From: an uncultured Porphyromonadaceae bacterium
Lineage (GTDB): Bacteria > Bacteroidota > Bacteroidia > Bacteroidales > Muribaculaceae
Direction of reading: 5' to 3'
Length of the DNA stretch: 29,452 nt
NCBI GenBank assembly: GCA_902470475.1
Contig: CABRGT010000018.1
Span: 1 to 29,452, forward strand
The notes beneath the pieces are model-generated. The model was not told the origin of the DNA and made no database searches. It saw nothing but the letters and a program-made list of their open reading frames with translations. This document shows positions 22,843-29,452 of this stretch, one piece after another (position 1 is the first letter of the stretch; each line of letters starts with the position of its first letter). The position numbers were made by a program, and so were the translations under genes.

Positions 22843-23345
22843 CAGAAAATATAGCTGATTCCGGCCGTGACGTAGGCGGCCGAGAACGATTTTATCAGTG
22901 TGTACTTTGCCTCGAAATTCAGTTTCAGGGTCTGTGAGCATCGTAGCTCGAAGCCGGCTCCGGCGTTTATGCCGAAGCGGTTGATGTGGGTGGTGACATC
23001 GTCGTCATCGGCAGTCACTACTCCGTGAGTGGACCAGGAGTTGAATGCAAGGCCCGCCAGCGGGTAGAGCCACGCTTTATCGCTGCCGACACCGAAGGGT
23101 ATGTGGGCGTTGATGTCGATAAGCAGGGCATCCTGATTGTCGTGTCGGAAGACGCACGCTATTTCTGGTACGAGCTGCACTCGGCTCGAGAGATTGTACT
23201 GGAATACAAGGCCTGCGACGCACGAGTTGTTGTGAGATACGTATCCGAGTTTCGGGCCGAGCGATTTCTCGCCTGCTGACAGCTGGGCCTGTGCGGCGAG
23301 ACATATCGCGCCCGCGGCAATAGTGGTGAGGACTTTCTTTATCAT
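22842..23345 (-). CDS. Small outer-membrane beta-barrel protein
   Basis: The 167-residue protein has a signal peptide (MIKKVLTTIAAGAICLAAQA, cleavage near residue 20). About eight alternating hydrophobic strands follow, for example LGPKLGYVSHNN, VAGLVFQYNLSS and AAYVTAGISYIF, ending in a terminal aromatic residue as expected for BAM-assembled barrels. It fits the general outer-membrane beta-barrel family; no specific substrate is suggested. Its stop codon overlaps the tsaD start by one base, so it is translationally coupled to an essential tRNA-modification gene. A TATCTTTG element 7 bases before the start predicts an extremely short 5' leader. Confidence 0.78.
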   Translation of the reverse strand: MIKKVLTTIAAGAICLAAQAQLSAGEKSLGPKLGYVSHNNSCVAGLVFQYNLSSRVQLVPEIACVFRHDNQDALLIDINAHIPFGVGSDKAWLYPLAGLAFNSWSTHGVVTADDDDVTTHINRFGINAGAGFELRCSQTLKLNFEAKYTLIKSFSAAYVTAGISYIF

Positions 23346-23352
23346 AATGAGG

Positions 23353-23360
23353 CAAAGATA
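23353..23360 (-). promoter_or_regulatory. Probable -7 element for the barrel-tsaD-cinA-nfnAB operon
   Basis: On the minus strand TATCTTTG matches TAnnTTTG. There is no clear TTTG at the usual -33 distance. The element is 7 bases from the start codon of the barrel gene, so transcripts from it would be almost leaderless. Confidence 0.5.
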
Positions 23361-23460
23361 ATAATTTTTATCCGATTAAATGCCTGTGTAGCCGAAAATA
23401 CCAATAAAATGCCTGAATAATCAACACGAATAATCATTCGGTACGATGGCGTAAATGCAG

Positions 23461-23485
23461 CAGCCCCGCCGGTGTGGCAGGGCTG
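23461..23485 (-). terminator. Hairpin downstream of rpmH, possible terminator
   Basis: CAGCCCCGCC (23461-23470) pairs with GGCAGGGCTG (23476-23485) except for one mismatch, around a 5-base loop. It lies about 55 bases after the rpmH stop. No good T run follows on the minus strand, so its role as a terminator is uncertain. Confidence 0.45.
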
Positions 23486-23539
23486 AGCTGAGACCCAGCT
23501 TGTTTGCTTCTCGGGTCTTGGATCGGAAATACGCGCCGA

Positions 23540-23695
23540 TTACTTGTGGGCGATCGTATCCGAAACGGTCAGATGGGCGCGGCCTTTGGCGCGACGGCGC
23601 GACAGGACCTTACGGCCTTCGGGAGTCGACATACGTTCGCGGAATCCGTGCTTGTTGACGCGCTTGCGGTTGTGGGGTTGGAATGTTCTTTTCAT
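23540..23695 (-). CDS. rpmH: 50S ribosomal protein L34
   Basis: A 51-residue, very basic protein beginning MKRTFQPHNRKRVNKHGFRE and ending VSDTIAHK. The middle has the near-universal L34 text RMSTPEGRKVLSRRRAKGR. L34 is a small component of the large ribosomal subunit that binds 23S rRNA. Length and sequence are typical for Bacteroidetes, whose members carry a short C-terminal extension compared with the ~46-residue Escherichia protein. It has its own promoter (23739-23770) 43 bases upstream. The usual bacterial neighbours rnpA and dnaA are not present here. Confidence 0.97.
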   Translation of the reverse strand: MKRTFQPHNRKRVNKHGFRERMSTPEGRKVLSRRRAKGRAHLTVSDTIAHK

Positions 23696-23738
23696 TGCCT
23701 GTATTTTGTTTTGTTTTATTATTCTACAATTCGGGTTG

Positions 23739-23770
23739 CAAAGTTAACAACTTTTTTCTAACTCTGCAAG
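23739..23770 (-). promoter_or_regulatory. Promoter of rpmH
   Basis: On the minus strand TAACTTTG (23746-23739) is an exact -7 box. A CTTG (23770-23767) 20 bases upstream is a near match to the -33 box. An A/T-rich leader of about 40 bases separates it from the rpmH ATG. Confidence 0.7.
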
Positions 23771-23796
23771 CATCGCAGTCTTTTTCAGCTGTTTTT

Positions 23797-24273
23797 TTAG
23801 AAGAGCGGCAGCGTGGAGTCGGAGTATACGTACTTCTGATCGAATTCCTGCTGCGACATTGTCAGCATCAGGATGCCCTGGACGAGCATCAGGATCGACC
23901 ACAGTCCGCAGGTGACTATACTCAGGAGAATGGTGAGAAAGCCGCCCGCGACCTTGCCAACGTAGAAGTACTGTATGCCGAGGCCGCCGAGCAGGATTGC
24001 CAGCACTCCCGCAGCGGTCTTGTCCTTGCCCGATGCGGGTTCATGGTGGTGCAGTGTATGGGTCGGGGCGCCGGGTGCAATTGGAGGTGCCTGGGTTTTG
24101 TCGCGGTCGTCCTTGATCATTTTCATCAGTTCGGGCATGTTGTATGCCTCGGTCCACTGCGGCAGACCCTCGCGCCACACCATTGTGTCTGGCGCGAGGC
24201 CATAGGCGAGCATCTGTTCTTTGGTCATCGGACCGACTTGCTTGCCGTTATAGACCAGATACCAGTTTTCCAT
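23797..24273 (-). CDS. GYF_2 and TM2 domain membrane protein
   Basis: A 158-residue protein with two recognisable parts. Residues 1 to about 50 are a GYF_2/DUF4339 domain (WYLVYNGKQVGPMTKEQ and MVWREGLPQWTEA), a small peptide-binding fold. After a Pro/His-rich linker, residues about 85-145 form a TM2 domain with two transmembrane helices around a short polar turn (LAILLGGLGIQYFYVGKVAGG and ILLSIVTCGLWSILMLVQGI). Proteins of this type are common in Bacteroidales; their role is unknown. It is the last gene of the six-gene operon, 35 bases after the dipeptide epimerase, with no promoter visible between them. Confidence 0.85.
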   Translation of the reverse strand: MENWYLVYNGKQVGPMTKEQMLAYGLAPDTMVWREGLPQWTEAYNMPELMKMIKDDRDKTQAPPIAPGAPTHTLHHHEPASGKDKTAAGVLAILLGGLGIQYFYVGKVAGGFLTILLSIVTCGLWSILMLVQGILMLTMSQQEFDQKYVYSDSTLPLF

Positions 24274-24308
24274 TGTTCTTTGCCGTTTTTTATATTGAAA
24301 AGATGTTC

Positions 24309-25442
24309 TTATCCGATCAGTTCTACGCCGATACCCGGGCGGTCGGGAATGGTTACCTTGCCGTCGACGATCTTTATGCCGTCGAAGCGGTCATTGGCGA
24401 TCAGCAGGTTGCCGTCGAGATCGGCCCAGTCGACCAGCGGCGATAGCTGGGCGGCTGCCGTTACGGCGCATGAGGTTTCTGTCATGCAGCCGAGCATCAC
24501 TTTCATGCCCAGCGCCCTGGCCAGAGTGGCCATTTTATAGGCCTCGTGCATGCCGGTGCTTTTCATCAGTTTGATGTTGATGCCGTCGTAGGCTTCCGAA
24601 GCGCGGACCACGTCGGGCAGGCGCTGCAGGAATTCGTCGGCGATCAGTGGCAGTGGCGAGCGCTCGCGTACCCAGGCCGTTTCTTCGATCATTTCCTTCG
24701 GCATCGGCTGTTCCACGAACAGACAGTTGCGCTCGGCCAGCCATTCGCACATGGCCAAGGCTTCTTCCTTGTCGGTCCATCCCTGGTTGGCGTCGACGCA
24801 TATGGCCACGTCGCTGTATCGGCGCAGGGCCTCGACGGTTTCTTTGTCGTGGCCGACACCCATTTTTACCTTGACGACCTTGAAGGGGGCGGTCTCGTCG
24901 ATCTTCGCTTTCATCTCGGCGGGATCGGCATCGTAGCTGATGGTGAACGAGGTGTTGGGCGCTTTTTCCGGGTTAAGGCCCCAGATTTTGTACCAGGGCT
25001 GCCCCATGATCTTTCCGGTGAGGTCGTGCAGTGCTATGTCGACCGATGCCTTGGCGGCGCGGTTGGCGTCGGCCACGCTGTCCATGTACTCATGGATTTC
25101 CTCCATGGCGAACGGGTCGTTGATGTGGCTCAGATCGAGACTCGACAGGAATTTGGTCACCGATTCTACGTTCTCTCCCAGATAGGGAGGCATGGAGGCT
25201 TCGCCGTAGCCCACGATGCCGTCGTACTCGATCTGTACCTGCACGCCCGGCGTGGTGGTGCGCTGCGAGCGCGCAAGGTTGAATGAGTGGCGCAGCTTGA
25301 GTTCATAAGGCTCGAACGAGAGGTTGAGTTTGCCCGGGCGCGTGGTCTTGCGCGTGGGAGTGTCGACCGCCGACAGAGAGATGGGGCTTGCAGCCAGCGC
25401 AAGGCCTAGTGCGGAGGTTTTGAGGAAATTTCTTCGGTTCAT
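24309..25442 (-). CDS. Dipeptide epimerase (L-Ala-D/L-Glu type), Tat-type signal
   Basis: The 377-residue enolase-superfamily enzyme fits the muconate lactonizing subgroup. The acid/base lysines are Lys191 and Lys193 (VKVKMG) and Lys291 (INIKLMK). The Mg ligands are Asp217 (CVDANQG), Glu244 (FVEQPMP) and Asp269 (IADEF). The C-terminal DLDGN (341-345) is the motif that binds the dipeptide amino group in Ala-Glu epimerases. Such enzymes convert L-Ala-D-Glu from peptidoglycan to L-Ala-L-Glu for catabolism. Unlike cytoplasmic YkfB/YcjG, this one starts NRRNFLKTSALGLALAASP, a twin-arginine-type signal, so it probably works in the periplasm or as an inner-membrane-tethered enzyme. It lies 19 bases after the NlpC/P60 gene. 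Confidence 0.9.
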   Translation of the reverse strand: MNRRNFLKTSALGLALAASPISLSAVDTPTRKTTRPGKLNLSFEPYELKLRHSFNLARSQRTTTPGVQVQIEYDGIVGYGEASMPPYLGENVESVTKFLSSLDLSHINDPFAMEEIHEYMDSVADANRAAKASVDIALHDLTGKIMGQPWYKIWGLNPEKAPNTSFTISYDADPAEMKAKIDETAPFKVVKVKMGVGHDKETVEALRRYSDVAICVDANQGWTDKEEALAMCEWLAERNCLFVEQPMPKEMIEETAWVRERSPLPLIADEFLQRLPDVVRASEAYDGINIKLMKSTGMHEAYKMATLARALGMKVMLGCMTETSCAVTAAAQLSPLVDWADLDGNLLIANDRFDGIKIVDGKVTIPDRPGIGVELIG

Positions 25443-25461
25443 GGTCGTGGATTACAGTTGT

Positions 25462-26634
25462 TTACTTTTTGTTGAAATACCAGGGATGGTCTATTACGCG
25501 GATGATTCCGTCGGTGCCTTCCATGCCGTGGATGCGTACGGAGTGGAGCGGGCTGTAGAGATAGTCGGGCGAAGCGGGATCCACGCTGTTGCGCTTGACA
25601 CGTCCCGAGGAGTGCACGTACATGCCGTCGTGATCATAGATTGCGACGTGGGTGACGCGCCCCGTGTCGCTGTTGCCGAAGAACATCAGATCTCCGGGCT
25701 GGTAGCTGCGCCAGGCGTCGGCTTCGAGGCGTGTGCCGGTCAGAGCCTGCTGCGACGCGTCGCGTCGCAGGATTATGCCGTTGTTGAGGTAGCTTACCTT
25801 GGCCAGGCCGGAACAGTCGACCGACTTGACCGATGTGCCTCCCCACAGGTATGGGGAACCTTCGAGCGAATAGGCAGTGTCGAGGATTTTTATGGCGTCG
25901 AATGGCTGGTCGGCCCACGTCTCGACGGCTGTAAGATCGGCGGCATCGGCCCATGCCTTTCGCCCGTCGGGCAGGATTATGGCTATGCGGCCGCCGACAG
26001 GTGCCGCGGTGGTGTCGGCCTCGACAATGGCGCCGAGTACCAGGTCGGTGACCACGTCACGCGGACCGCCGGCTGTGGGGCTGCTGTAGGCGCGCGTCTG
26101 CCACAGGGTGCCTACGGTCATGCGTCGGCTGTTCGACCGCCATGCTTCCATCTCGTCAGCAGTCTTGGCCGTGACCGATGAGTTCGGCACCCATGCTATG
26201 TAGCCGTCCGGAGTCTGCACGCGCCACCATTCGCCTGTGGCATCGAGGATGCGCACCGGAGTGCCCATGACGGCCTGGGTGGCCATTTCACCGGCGTGAG
26301 CTCCGCGGGTGCGCAGCGATGCCACGGGGATGCGTATCAGTCCCATGTGGCCCGAGGGATAGACGGTAGCCTCGTTGCGGTAGCGGATTCCGGCCGCATC
26401 AAGGGCGGCCATGGCGGCCGTTAGCGCGGCGCTGTCGGATGTGACGCCTGAGAGTACGGGGGTATGACCGCGCTGTTTATCTATTTTCAGTTCAAAGACG
26501 GCCTGGCGGCTGTCAGGAGCCACTTCTTTTTTTACTCGGTCGAGGATTTCCTGACCTTTTGATGAGGCGGCGGCCGCGGCTGCGCTGGTCAGCACGGCCG
26601 CGGCAAGCAGAATGATACGGACGGTGCGGTTCAT
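25462..26634 (-). CDS. Exported NlpC/P60 peptidase with SH3-like domains (YkfC-like)
   Basis: I chose the ATG at 26634 because it begins a signal peptide (MNRTVRIILLAAAVL) and overlaps the upstream stop as ATGA. This gives 390 residues. A region of about 90 residues is followed by SH3-like domains (GTPVRILDATGEWWRVQTPD, then one around 170-240) and the C-terminal NlpC/P60 domain. The catalytic triad is Cys274 (SVDCSGLAK), His329 (VTHVAIYDHDG) and His341 (VHSSGRV); GSPYLWGGTS precedes the cysteine. The SH3-SH3-NlpC layout is that of YkfC-type gamma-D-glutamyl-L-diamino-acid endopeptidases, which cut murein tripeptides after D-Glu and release L-Ala-D-Glu. That product is the substrate of the epimerase next door. 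Confidence 0.9.
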   Translation of the reverse strand: MNRTVRIILLAAAVLTSAAAAAASSKGQEILDRVKKEVAPDSRQAVFELKIDKQRGHTPVLSGVTSDSAALTAAMAALDAAGIRYRNEATVYPSGHMGLIRIPVASLRTRGAHAGEMATQAVMGTPVRILDATGEWWRVQTPDGYIAWVPNSSVTAKTADEMEAWRSNSRRMTVGTLWQTRAYSSPTAGGPRDVVTDLVLGAIVEADTTAAPVGGRIAIILPDGRKAWADAADLTAVETWADQPFDAIKILDTAYSLEGSPYLWGGTSVKSVDCSGLAKVSYLNNGIILRRDASQQALTGTRLEADAWRSYQPGDLMFFGNSDTGRVTHVAIYDHDGMYVHSSGRVKRNSVDPASPDYLYSPLHSVRIHGMEGTDGIIRVIDHPWYFNKK

Positions 26635-27968
26635 GGCTGTCGTTCGGTAGGTGTTACGCTGATGAGTTTCAGATGGCTGTTCCATCCGGGCCAGTAGAGA
26701 TTGCCGCGTCCGGTTTCTACCTCGCCGGCCTGGAAGTCGACTGTCTCGGAGCGCACGAAGCGTTTGGGCGGGTACAGTTCACCGGCGATTCCGCGGTTGG
26801 TGGCGAAGCGGTGGGCGTCCATGCCGTGTGAATAGAATCCGGCGGTCTCTGCACGTCCGGCAGCGCTGTAGCGGCCGAATGACGTGTCGACCGGAACCCA
26901 GCCCACGCCTTCGAAATACACTTCGGCCCAGTCGTGGAAATTCTTTTCACCCGGATGCAGCATCCAGCCGCTTTCCCAGCGGGCCGGTATGCCCAGGGTA
27001 CGCATCAGTGATATGTACAGCAGCGACACCTGACCGCAGTCGCCGTGTCCTTCGTGCATGACATAGGTCGGGATGCAGTCGATGGTGCTGTATTCGCGGG
27101 CGCCCGCCCACGGGAAGTGCGAGATGAAGTCGAACACTTTCTCGCTGATGCGGTAGGGATTCGTCTCGTCGCCGGCGATGGCCCGGGCAAGCGACGGCAT
27201 CTCTATGATGTGGGGCGCTTCGGTCGAAGTGTATTTTCTGTAAAGTTCACTCTCCTTGTCGTAGGGTTTAAGGTTGGCGAGTATGTATTCCTCGGGGAAA
27301 TACTGCCCGGCGGTGGTGAATTCGGCCTCGTAGCTGAAGTGTGCCGTGTCGCCCGGTGCGGGTGCCGGGCCTTCGAAGTATATTGTGTTGTGCACGGACC
27401 GGCCGTCGGACATGACGTACCCGGGTTGCGATGCCGACAGGAGCCGGAAGTCGCTCTGGCGGGCTGTGTTCATCGGTACCGGCATCCACACGCGCAGAGT
27501 GTCACCGGCTATGGCCTCGTGGTACGGTACGGACACCGAGAAGCTGTAGCGGACGCGGTGAGCTCCGCCTGCGGGATTTGCACCCCGGCTCCAGTCGATC
27601 ACCGAGTCGACATAGCTGATGCGGCGCTCGCCGGGATTGGCGCCCCGGTGGTGCCAGCCTTCGTTACGTGCCGGATCGAGGTAATAGAGGTTGCGCAGGG
27701 CCTTGCGGAACACGCGCACCGTGTCATCGATGACCATGGTCTCGACGTAGTTGTTCAGTATCAGTGTGTCGATCGCGCCGCGCGTGAGAGTAGGGTCGTG
27801 ACTCAGGGCGCGTTCGGCGAATTTGTCGACTGTCCAGGGAAAGTCGGTCCGGATGCGGCTCTTGATGGCTGCGGCCGAATCGCTCTCGAGCCATGCCGGC
27901 GTGGAGGCTGCGGCGGTGGCTCCGATGGCGAGTGCTGCGGCGAGGATTGAAAGTCGTGTCATGGTCAT
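26631..27968 (-). CDS. Exported transglutaminase-like (papain-fold) protein
   Basis: The 445-residue protein has a signal peptide (MTMTRLSILAAALAIGATAA; an ATG two codons in is an equally possible start). After a mixed N-terminal region and a beta-sandwich-like domain (about 135-225), the transglutaminase core holds the Cys311-His345-Asp361 triad (GHGDCGQVSLLY, NFHDWAEVYF and PVDTSFG). Bacterial members act as cysteine proteases, amidases or crosslinking enzymes; the reaction here is not known. Its stop overlaps the NlpC/P60 start by four bases (ATGA), so the two are probably made in balanced amounts. The position before a murein endopeptidase and an epimerase suggests it also acts on peptidoglycan-derived peptides, but this is inference. 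Confidence 0.88.
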   Translation of the reverse strand: MTMTRLSILAAALAIGATAAASTPAWLESDSAAAIKSRIRTDFPWTVDKFAERALSHDPTLTRGAIDTLILNNYVETMVIDDTVRVFRKALRNLYYLDPARNEGWHHRGANPGERRISYVDSVIDWSRGANPAGGAHRVRYSFSVSVPYHEAIAGDTLRVWMPVPMNTARQSDFRLLSASQPGYVMSDGRSVHNTIYFEGPAPAPGDTAHFSYEAEFTTAGQYFPEEYILANLKPYDKESELYRKYTSTEAPHIIEMPSLARAIAGDETNPYRISEKVFDFISHFPWAGAREYSTIDCIPTYVMHEGHGDCGQVSLLYISLMRTLGIPARWESGWMLHPGEKNFHDWAEVYFEGVGWVPVDTSFGRYSAAGRAETAGFYSHGMDAHRFATNRGIAGELYPPKRFVRSETVDFQAGEVETGRGNLYWPGWNSHLKLISVTPTERQP

Positions 27969-27986
27969 TGTGCTATTGGGTGGAAA

Positions 27987-28652
27987 TTAGTCAAAATAGA
28001 TGTCGCCGAAGAAGTCGGGCCGGTGGAAGTCGGGCTTCTCGATGTGGATCGGACTCCACGACAGGTAGTGCGGTTCGGATGTGGCCGAGGCGCATTTGTA
28101 GAAGTTGGCCCGGGCGTGGGCGGGCATATTCTCGCCATCGAGTCCCATCAGCTCCAGGGGAATGGCCACAAGCAGGTTCCAGGTGAACAGACCCTCGATC
28201 TCGCAGAAGGCCCGTGTGCCGCACGAGGGCCAGCGGCGCACCGACGCCAGCTCCTCGGTGTTGAGGCGGGTCGGATGCGGGCGCTCGCTGCGGTGCGAGG
28301 CGTTGATGGCGCCGATGCAGTTGAATTCAAAGTTCCAGTAGTGGCCGTCGCAGCGCGGATCTATGAAGAATTCAACACACGAGTCCTGGCTCACGGGCGA
28401 CTGATCGGCCGTGTTTTCGGCCCGCAGGTAGTTGCAGCGTACCAGGAAATCGATGTAGATGTATTTTTTCGAATATGCGCATGCGAACGAGGTCATCGGC
28501 CTGTAAGGCGACACTTCGGGCCAGTTGACGATGCTGATGTCGGAGCGTGCGCCCTTGTCGTCGAGCAGGGCGATTATTGCGTTCGGGTCGGTCATTCCGT
28601 CAAGGCGGTCGATGCGGGGTATATGCAGGCTTTTGCGGTCGGTTGCGGTCAT
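27987..28652 (-). CDS. CBM9-like carbohydrate-binding fold protein
   Basis: The 221-residue protein matches the carbohydrate-binding family 9-like group by its recurring text: SCVEFFIDP, YWNFEFNCIGAI, SHRSERP, LLVAIPLELMG, and the end DFHRPDFFGDIYFD. No signal peptide or lipobox is visible at the chosen start (MTATDRKSLHIPRIDRL), so the product would be cytoplasmic, unlike the exported proteins that follow. Members in Bacteroidales are mostly uncharacterised; the fold may bind sugars or other small polar ligands. It is 16 bases after the LysE-type gene and 18 bases before the transglutaminase gene. Whether it binds amino-sugar or peptide fragments of murein is not known. Confidence 0.85.
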   Translation of the reverse strand: MTATDRKSLHIPRIDRLDGMTDPNAIIALLDDKGARSDISIVNWPEVSPYRPMTSFACAYSKKYIYIDFLVRCNYLRAENTADQSPVSQDSCVEFFIDPRCDGHYWNFEFNCIGAINASHRSERPHPTRLNTEELASVRRWPSCGTRAFCEIEGLFTWNLLVAIPLELMGLDGENMPAHARANFYKCASATSEPHYLSWSPIHIEKPDFHRPDFFGDIYFD

Positions 28653-28668
28653 GGGATGTCGCTTTTAG

Positions 28669-29310
28669 TTAAATCATTTCTTTGAGGGCCATGGTGATGC
28701 CGATGGCTCCCATCGCCATCAGGATAATGGACACGACGCGGTTGACCAGCCACAGGGCGCGCACGTTGAAGCGGCGGCGCAGCCGGTTGACGAGCCACGT
28801 GACTCCGTACCACCACACCAGCGCGCCTCCAAGCAGGCAGACGTAGGCGAAGATATAGTGTGCGATGGTGAAATCGGGCAGTATCAGGCAGAATCGTGCG
28901 AAAAGGCCTACTATGAAGAACAGAATCAGCGGGTTGGAGAACGTAAGCAGGAAGCCGGTCACAAAGTCCGTCCAGTAGTTTCTCGTCGGTGTCTGCTCGG
29001 CACTCTTGAGCGCGCGGGTTGGATTCTTGCGGAAAAGATACAGTGCGAAGATGGCCAGCACGATGCCGCCGATGAGCTGAAGCCACTGCTGCTGCTCCTC
29101 GATGAAGTCGGTGATGAAGCTCAGGCCGAAGCCCGTCAGCAGGCAGTAGATCAGGTCGCTCAATGCCGCTCCGACGCCTGTCGACATACCGGCCCAGCGC
29201 CCTTTGCTGAGGGTGCGCTGGATGATCAGAATGCCTATCGGTCCCATCGGAGCCGAGATGAGGGTGCCGATGGCCATGCCGCGGGGTAATATGTAGAACA
29301 GCTGCTCCAT
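28669..29310 (-). CDS. LysE-family amino-acid exporter
   Basis: I chose the ATG at 29310 (213 residues) because the -7 box of the promoter lies between it and the more upstream ATG. The protein has about six hydrophobic helices and the LysE/RhtB N-terminal text PRGMAIGTLISAPMGPIGI, with LTFSNPLILFFIVGLF in the middle. Family members export amino acids or related small molecules across the inner membrane. As the first gene of an operon that appears to degrade peptidoglycan peptides, it could relieve excess amino acids or dipeptides; the substrate cannot be read. It is followed by the CBM9-like gene after 16 bases. Confidence 0.88.
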   Translation of the reverse strand: MEQLFYILPRGMAIGTLISAPMGPIGILIIQRTLSKGRWAGMSTGVGAALSDLIYCLLTGFGLSFITDFIEEQQQWLQLIGGIVLAIFALYLFRKNPTRALKSAEQTPTRNYWTDFVTGFLLTFSNPLILFFIVGLFARFCLILPDFTIAHYIFAYVCLLGGALVWWYGVTWLVNRLRRRFNVRALWLVNRVVSIILMAMGAIGITMALKEMI

Positions 29311-29321
29311 TTTCCAAATAG

Positions 29322-29352
29322 CAAATTTAGCTATTTTTCGCAAATAATCAAA
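29322..29352 (-). promoter_or_regulatory. Bacteroidetes-type promoter for the lysE-to-TM2 operon
   Basis: On the minus strand TTTG (29352-29349) and TAAATTTG (29329-29322) are separated by 19 bases, an exact consensus match. It lies 11 bases before the chosen LysE-type start, giving a very short leader. Confidence 0.72.
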
Positions 29353-29418
29353 AATCTTTTCGCTAAATTATTCTAAACCGCACTGCGACAGCTATTGTGC
29401 AGGTTCAACTGGCAAGTG

Positions 29419-29426
29419 CAAAATTA
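29419..29426 (-). promoter_or_regulatory. Possible second -7 element upstream of the LysE-type gene
   Basis: On the minus strand TAATTTTG fits TAnnTTTG. The -33 box is poor (ACTG-like). It could be a tandem promoter for the same operon. I see no gene in 29311-29452. Confidence 0.35.
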
Positions 29427-29452
29427 GCGATTTGTTTGAAGAATTCAGTTTT

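Noticed and set aside
27045..27950. 301-codon plus-strand frame opposite the transglutaminase-like gene
   Set aside because: Antisense to a gene with an intact signal peptide and catalytic triad; the translation shows no recognisable family, start signal or promoter.
29344..29452. A further gene at the right edge of the window
   Set aside because: No open frame with a start codon or family motif is visible in the last 109 bases; only promoter-like elements were seen.
1..29452. CRISPR array, tRNA or rRNA genes, insertion sequences, phage or conjugative genes
   Set aside because: Reading both strands showed no spaced repeat arrays, no CCA-ended cloverleaf-like sequence, no transposase motifs and no terminal inverted repeats.

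Overview
The window looks like a chromosomal segment of a gut-type Bacteroidales bacterium, most likely Muribaculaceae or a close relative. The evidence is a type IX secretion (T9SS) core operon, a T9SS-sorted amylase, and repeated Bacteroidetes-type promoters (TTTG-N19-21-TAnnTTTG). Ribosome-binding sites are poor, and the sequence is GC-rich with G/C-rich third codon positions. Nearly every gene is on the minus strand. The exceptions are the GH13 amylase and the HAD phosphatase near the middle. No tRNA, rRNA, CRISPR, IS element or phage gene was seen.

Layout, left to right in + coordinates (minus-strand operons read right to left). Positions 1-6835 hold a T9SS operon read as porT-like, porP/sprF, gldK, gldL, gldM, gldN; gldN is cut by the window edge. 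GldL and GldM keep the charged transmembrane residues of the proton-driven motor. Positions 6946-10537 hold three single genes: rubrerythrin, a leucine-rich-repeat protein with cysteines spaced exactly 21 residues apart, and a TPR protein. Positions 10600-12488 are a two-gene operon (DUF2027/Smr protein, then a flavodoxin-ferredoxin protein). An acyltransferase-3 membrane protein follows (12527-13570), then an unrecognised protein with a very acidic tail (13790-14497).

At 14498-14743 two divergent promoters flank a 10-bp direct repeat. The plus-strand promoter drives a 917-residue GH13 amylase with a C-terminal T9SS sorting domain. A HAD phosphatase follows. Positions 18297-23345 read as an operon: outer-membrane barrel, tsaD, cinA, nfnA, nfnB. 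rpmH (ribosomal protein L34) lies at 23540-23695; it is short and easy to miss.

Positions 23797-29310 are a tightly spaced six-gene operon: LysE-type exporter, CBM9-like protein, exported transglutaminase-like protein, exported NlpC/P60 peptidase, Tat-type dipeptide epimerase, and a GYF_2/TM2 membrane protein. The NlpC/P60-epimerase pair resembles YkfC/YkfB of murein-peptide recycling, so a peptidoglycan-peptide salvage role is inferred.

Most genes belong to known families. The best candidates for under-described biology are the six-gene murein-peptide-like operon, the acidic-tail protein with its direct-repeat operator candidate, and the cysteine-ladder LRR protein.
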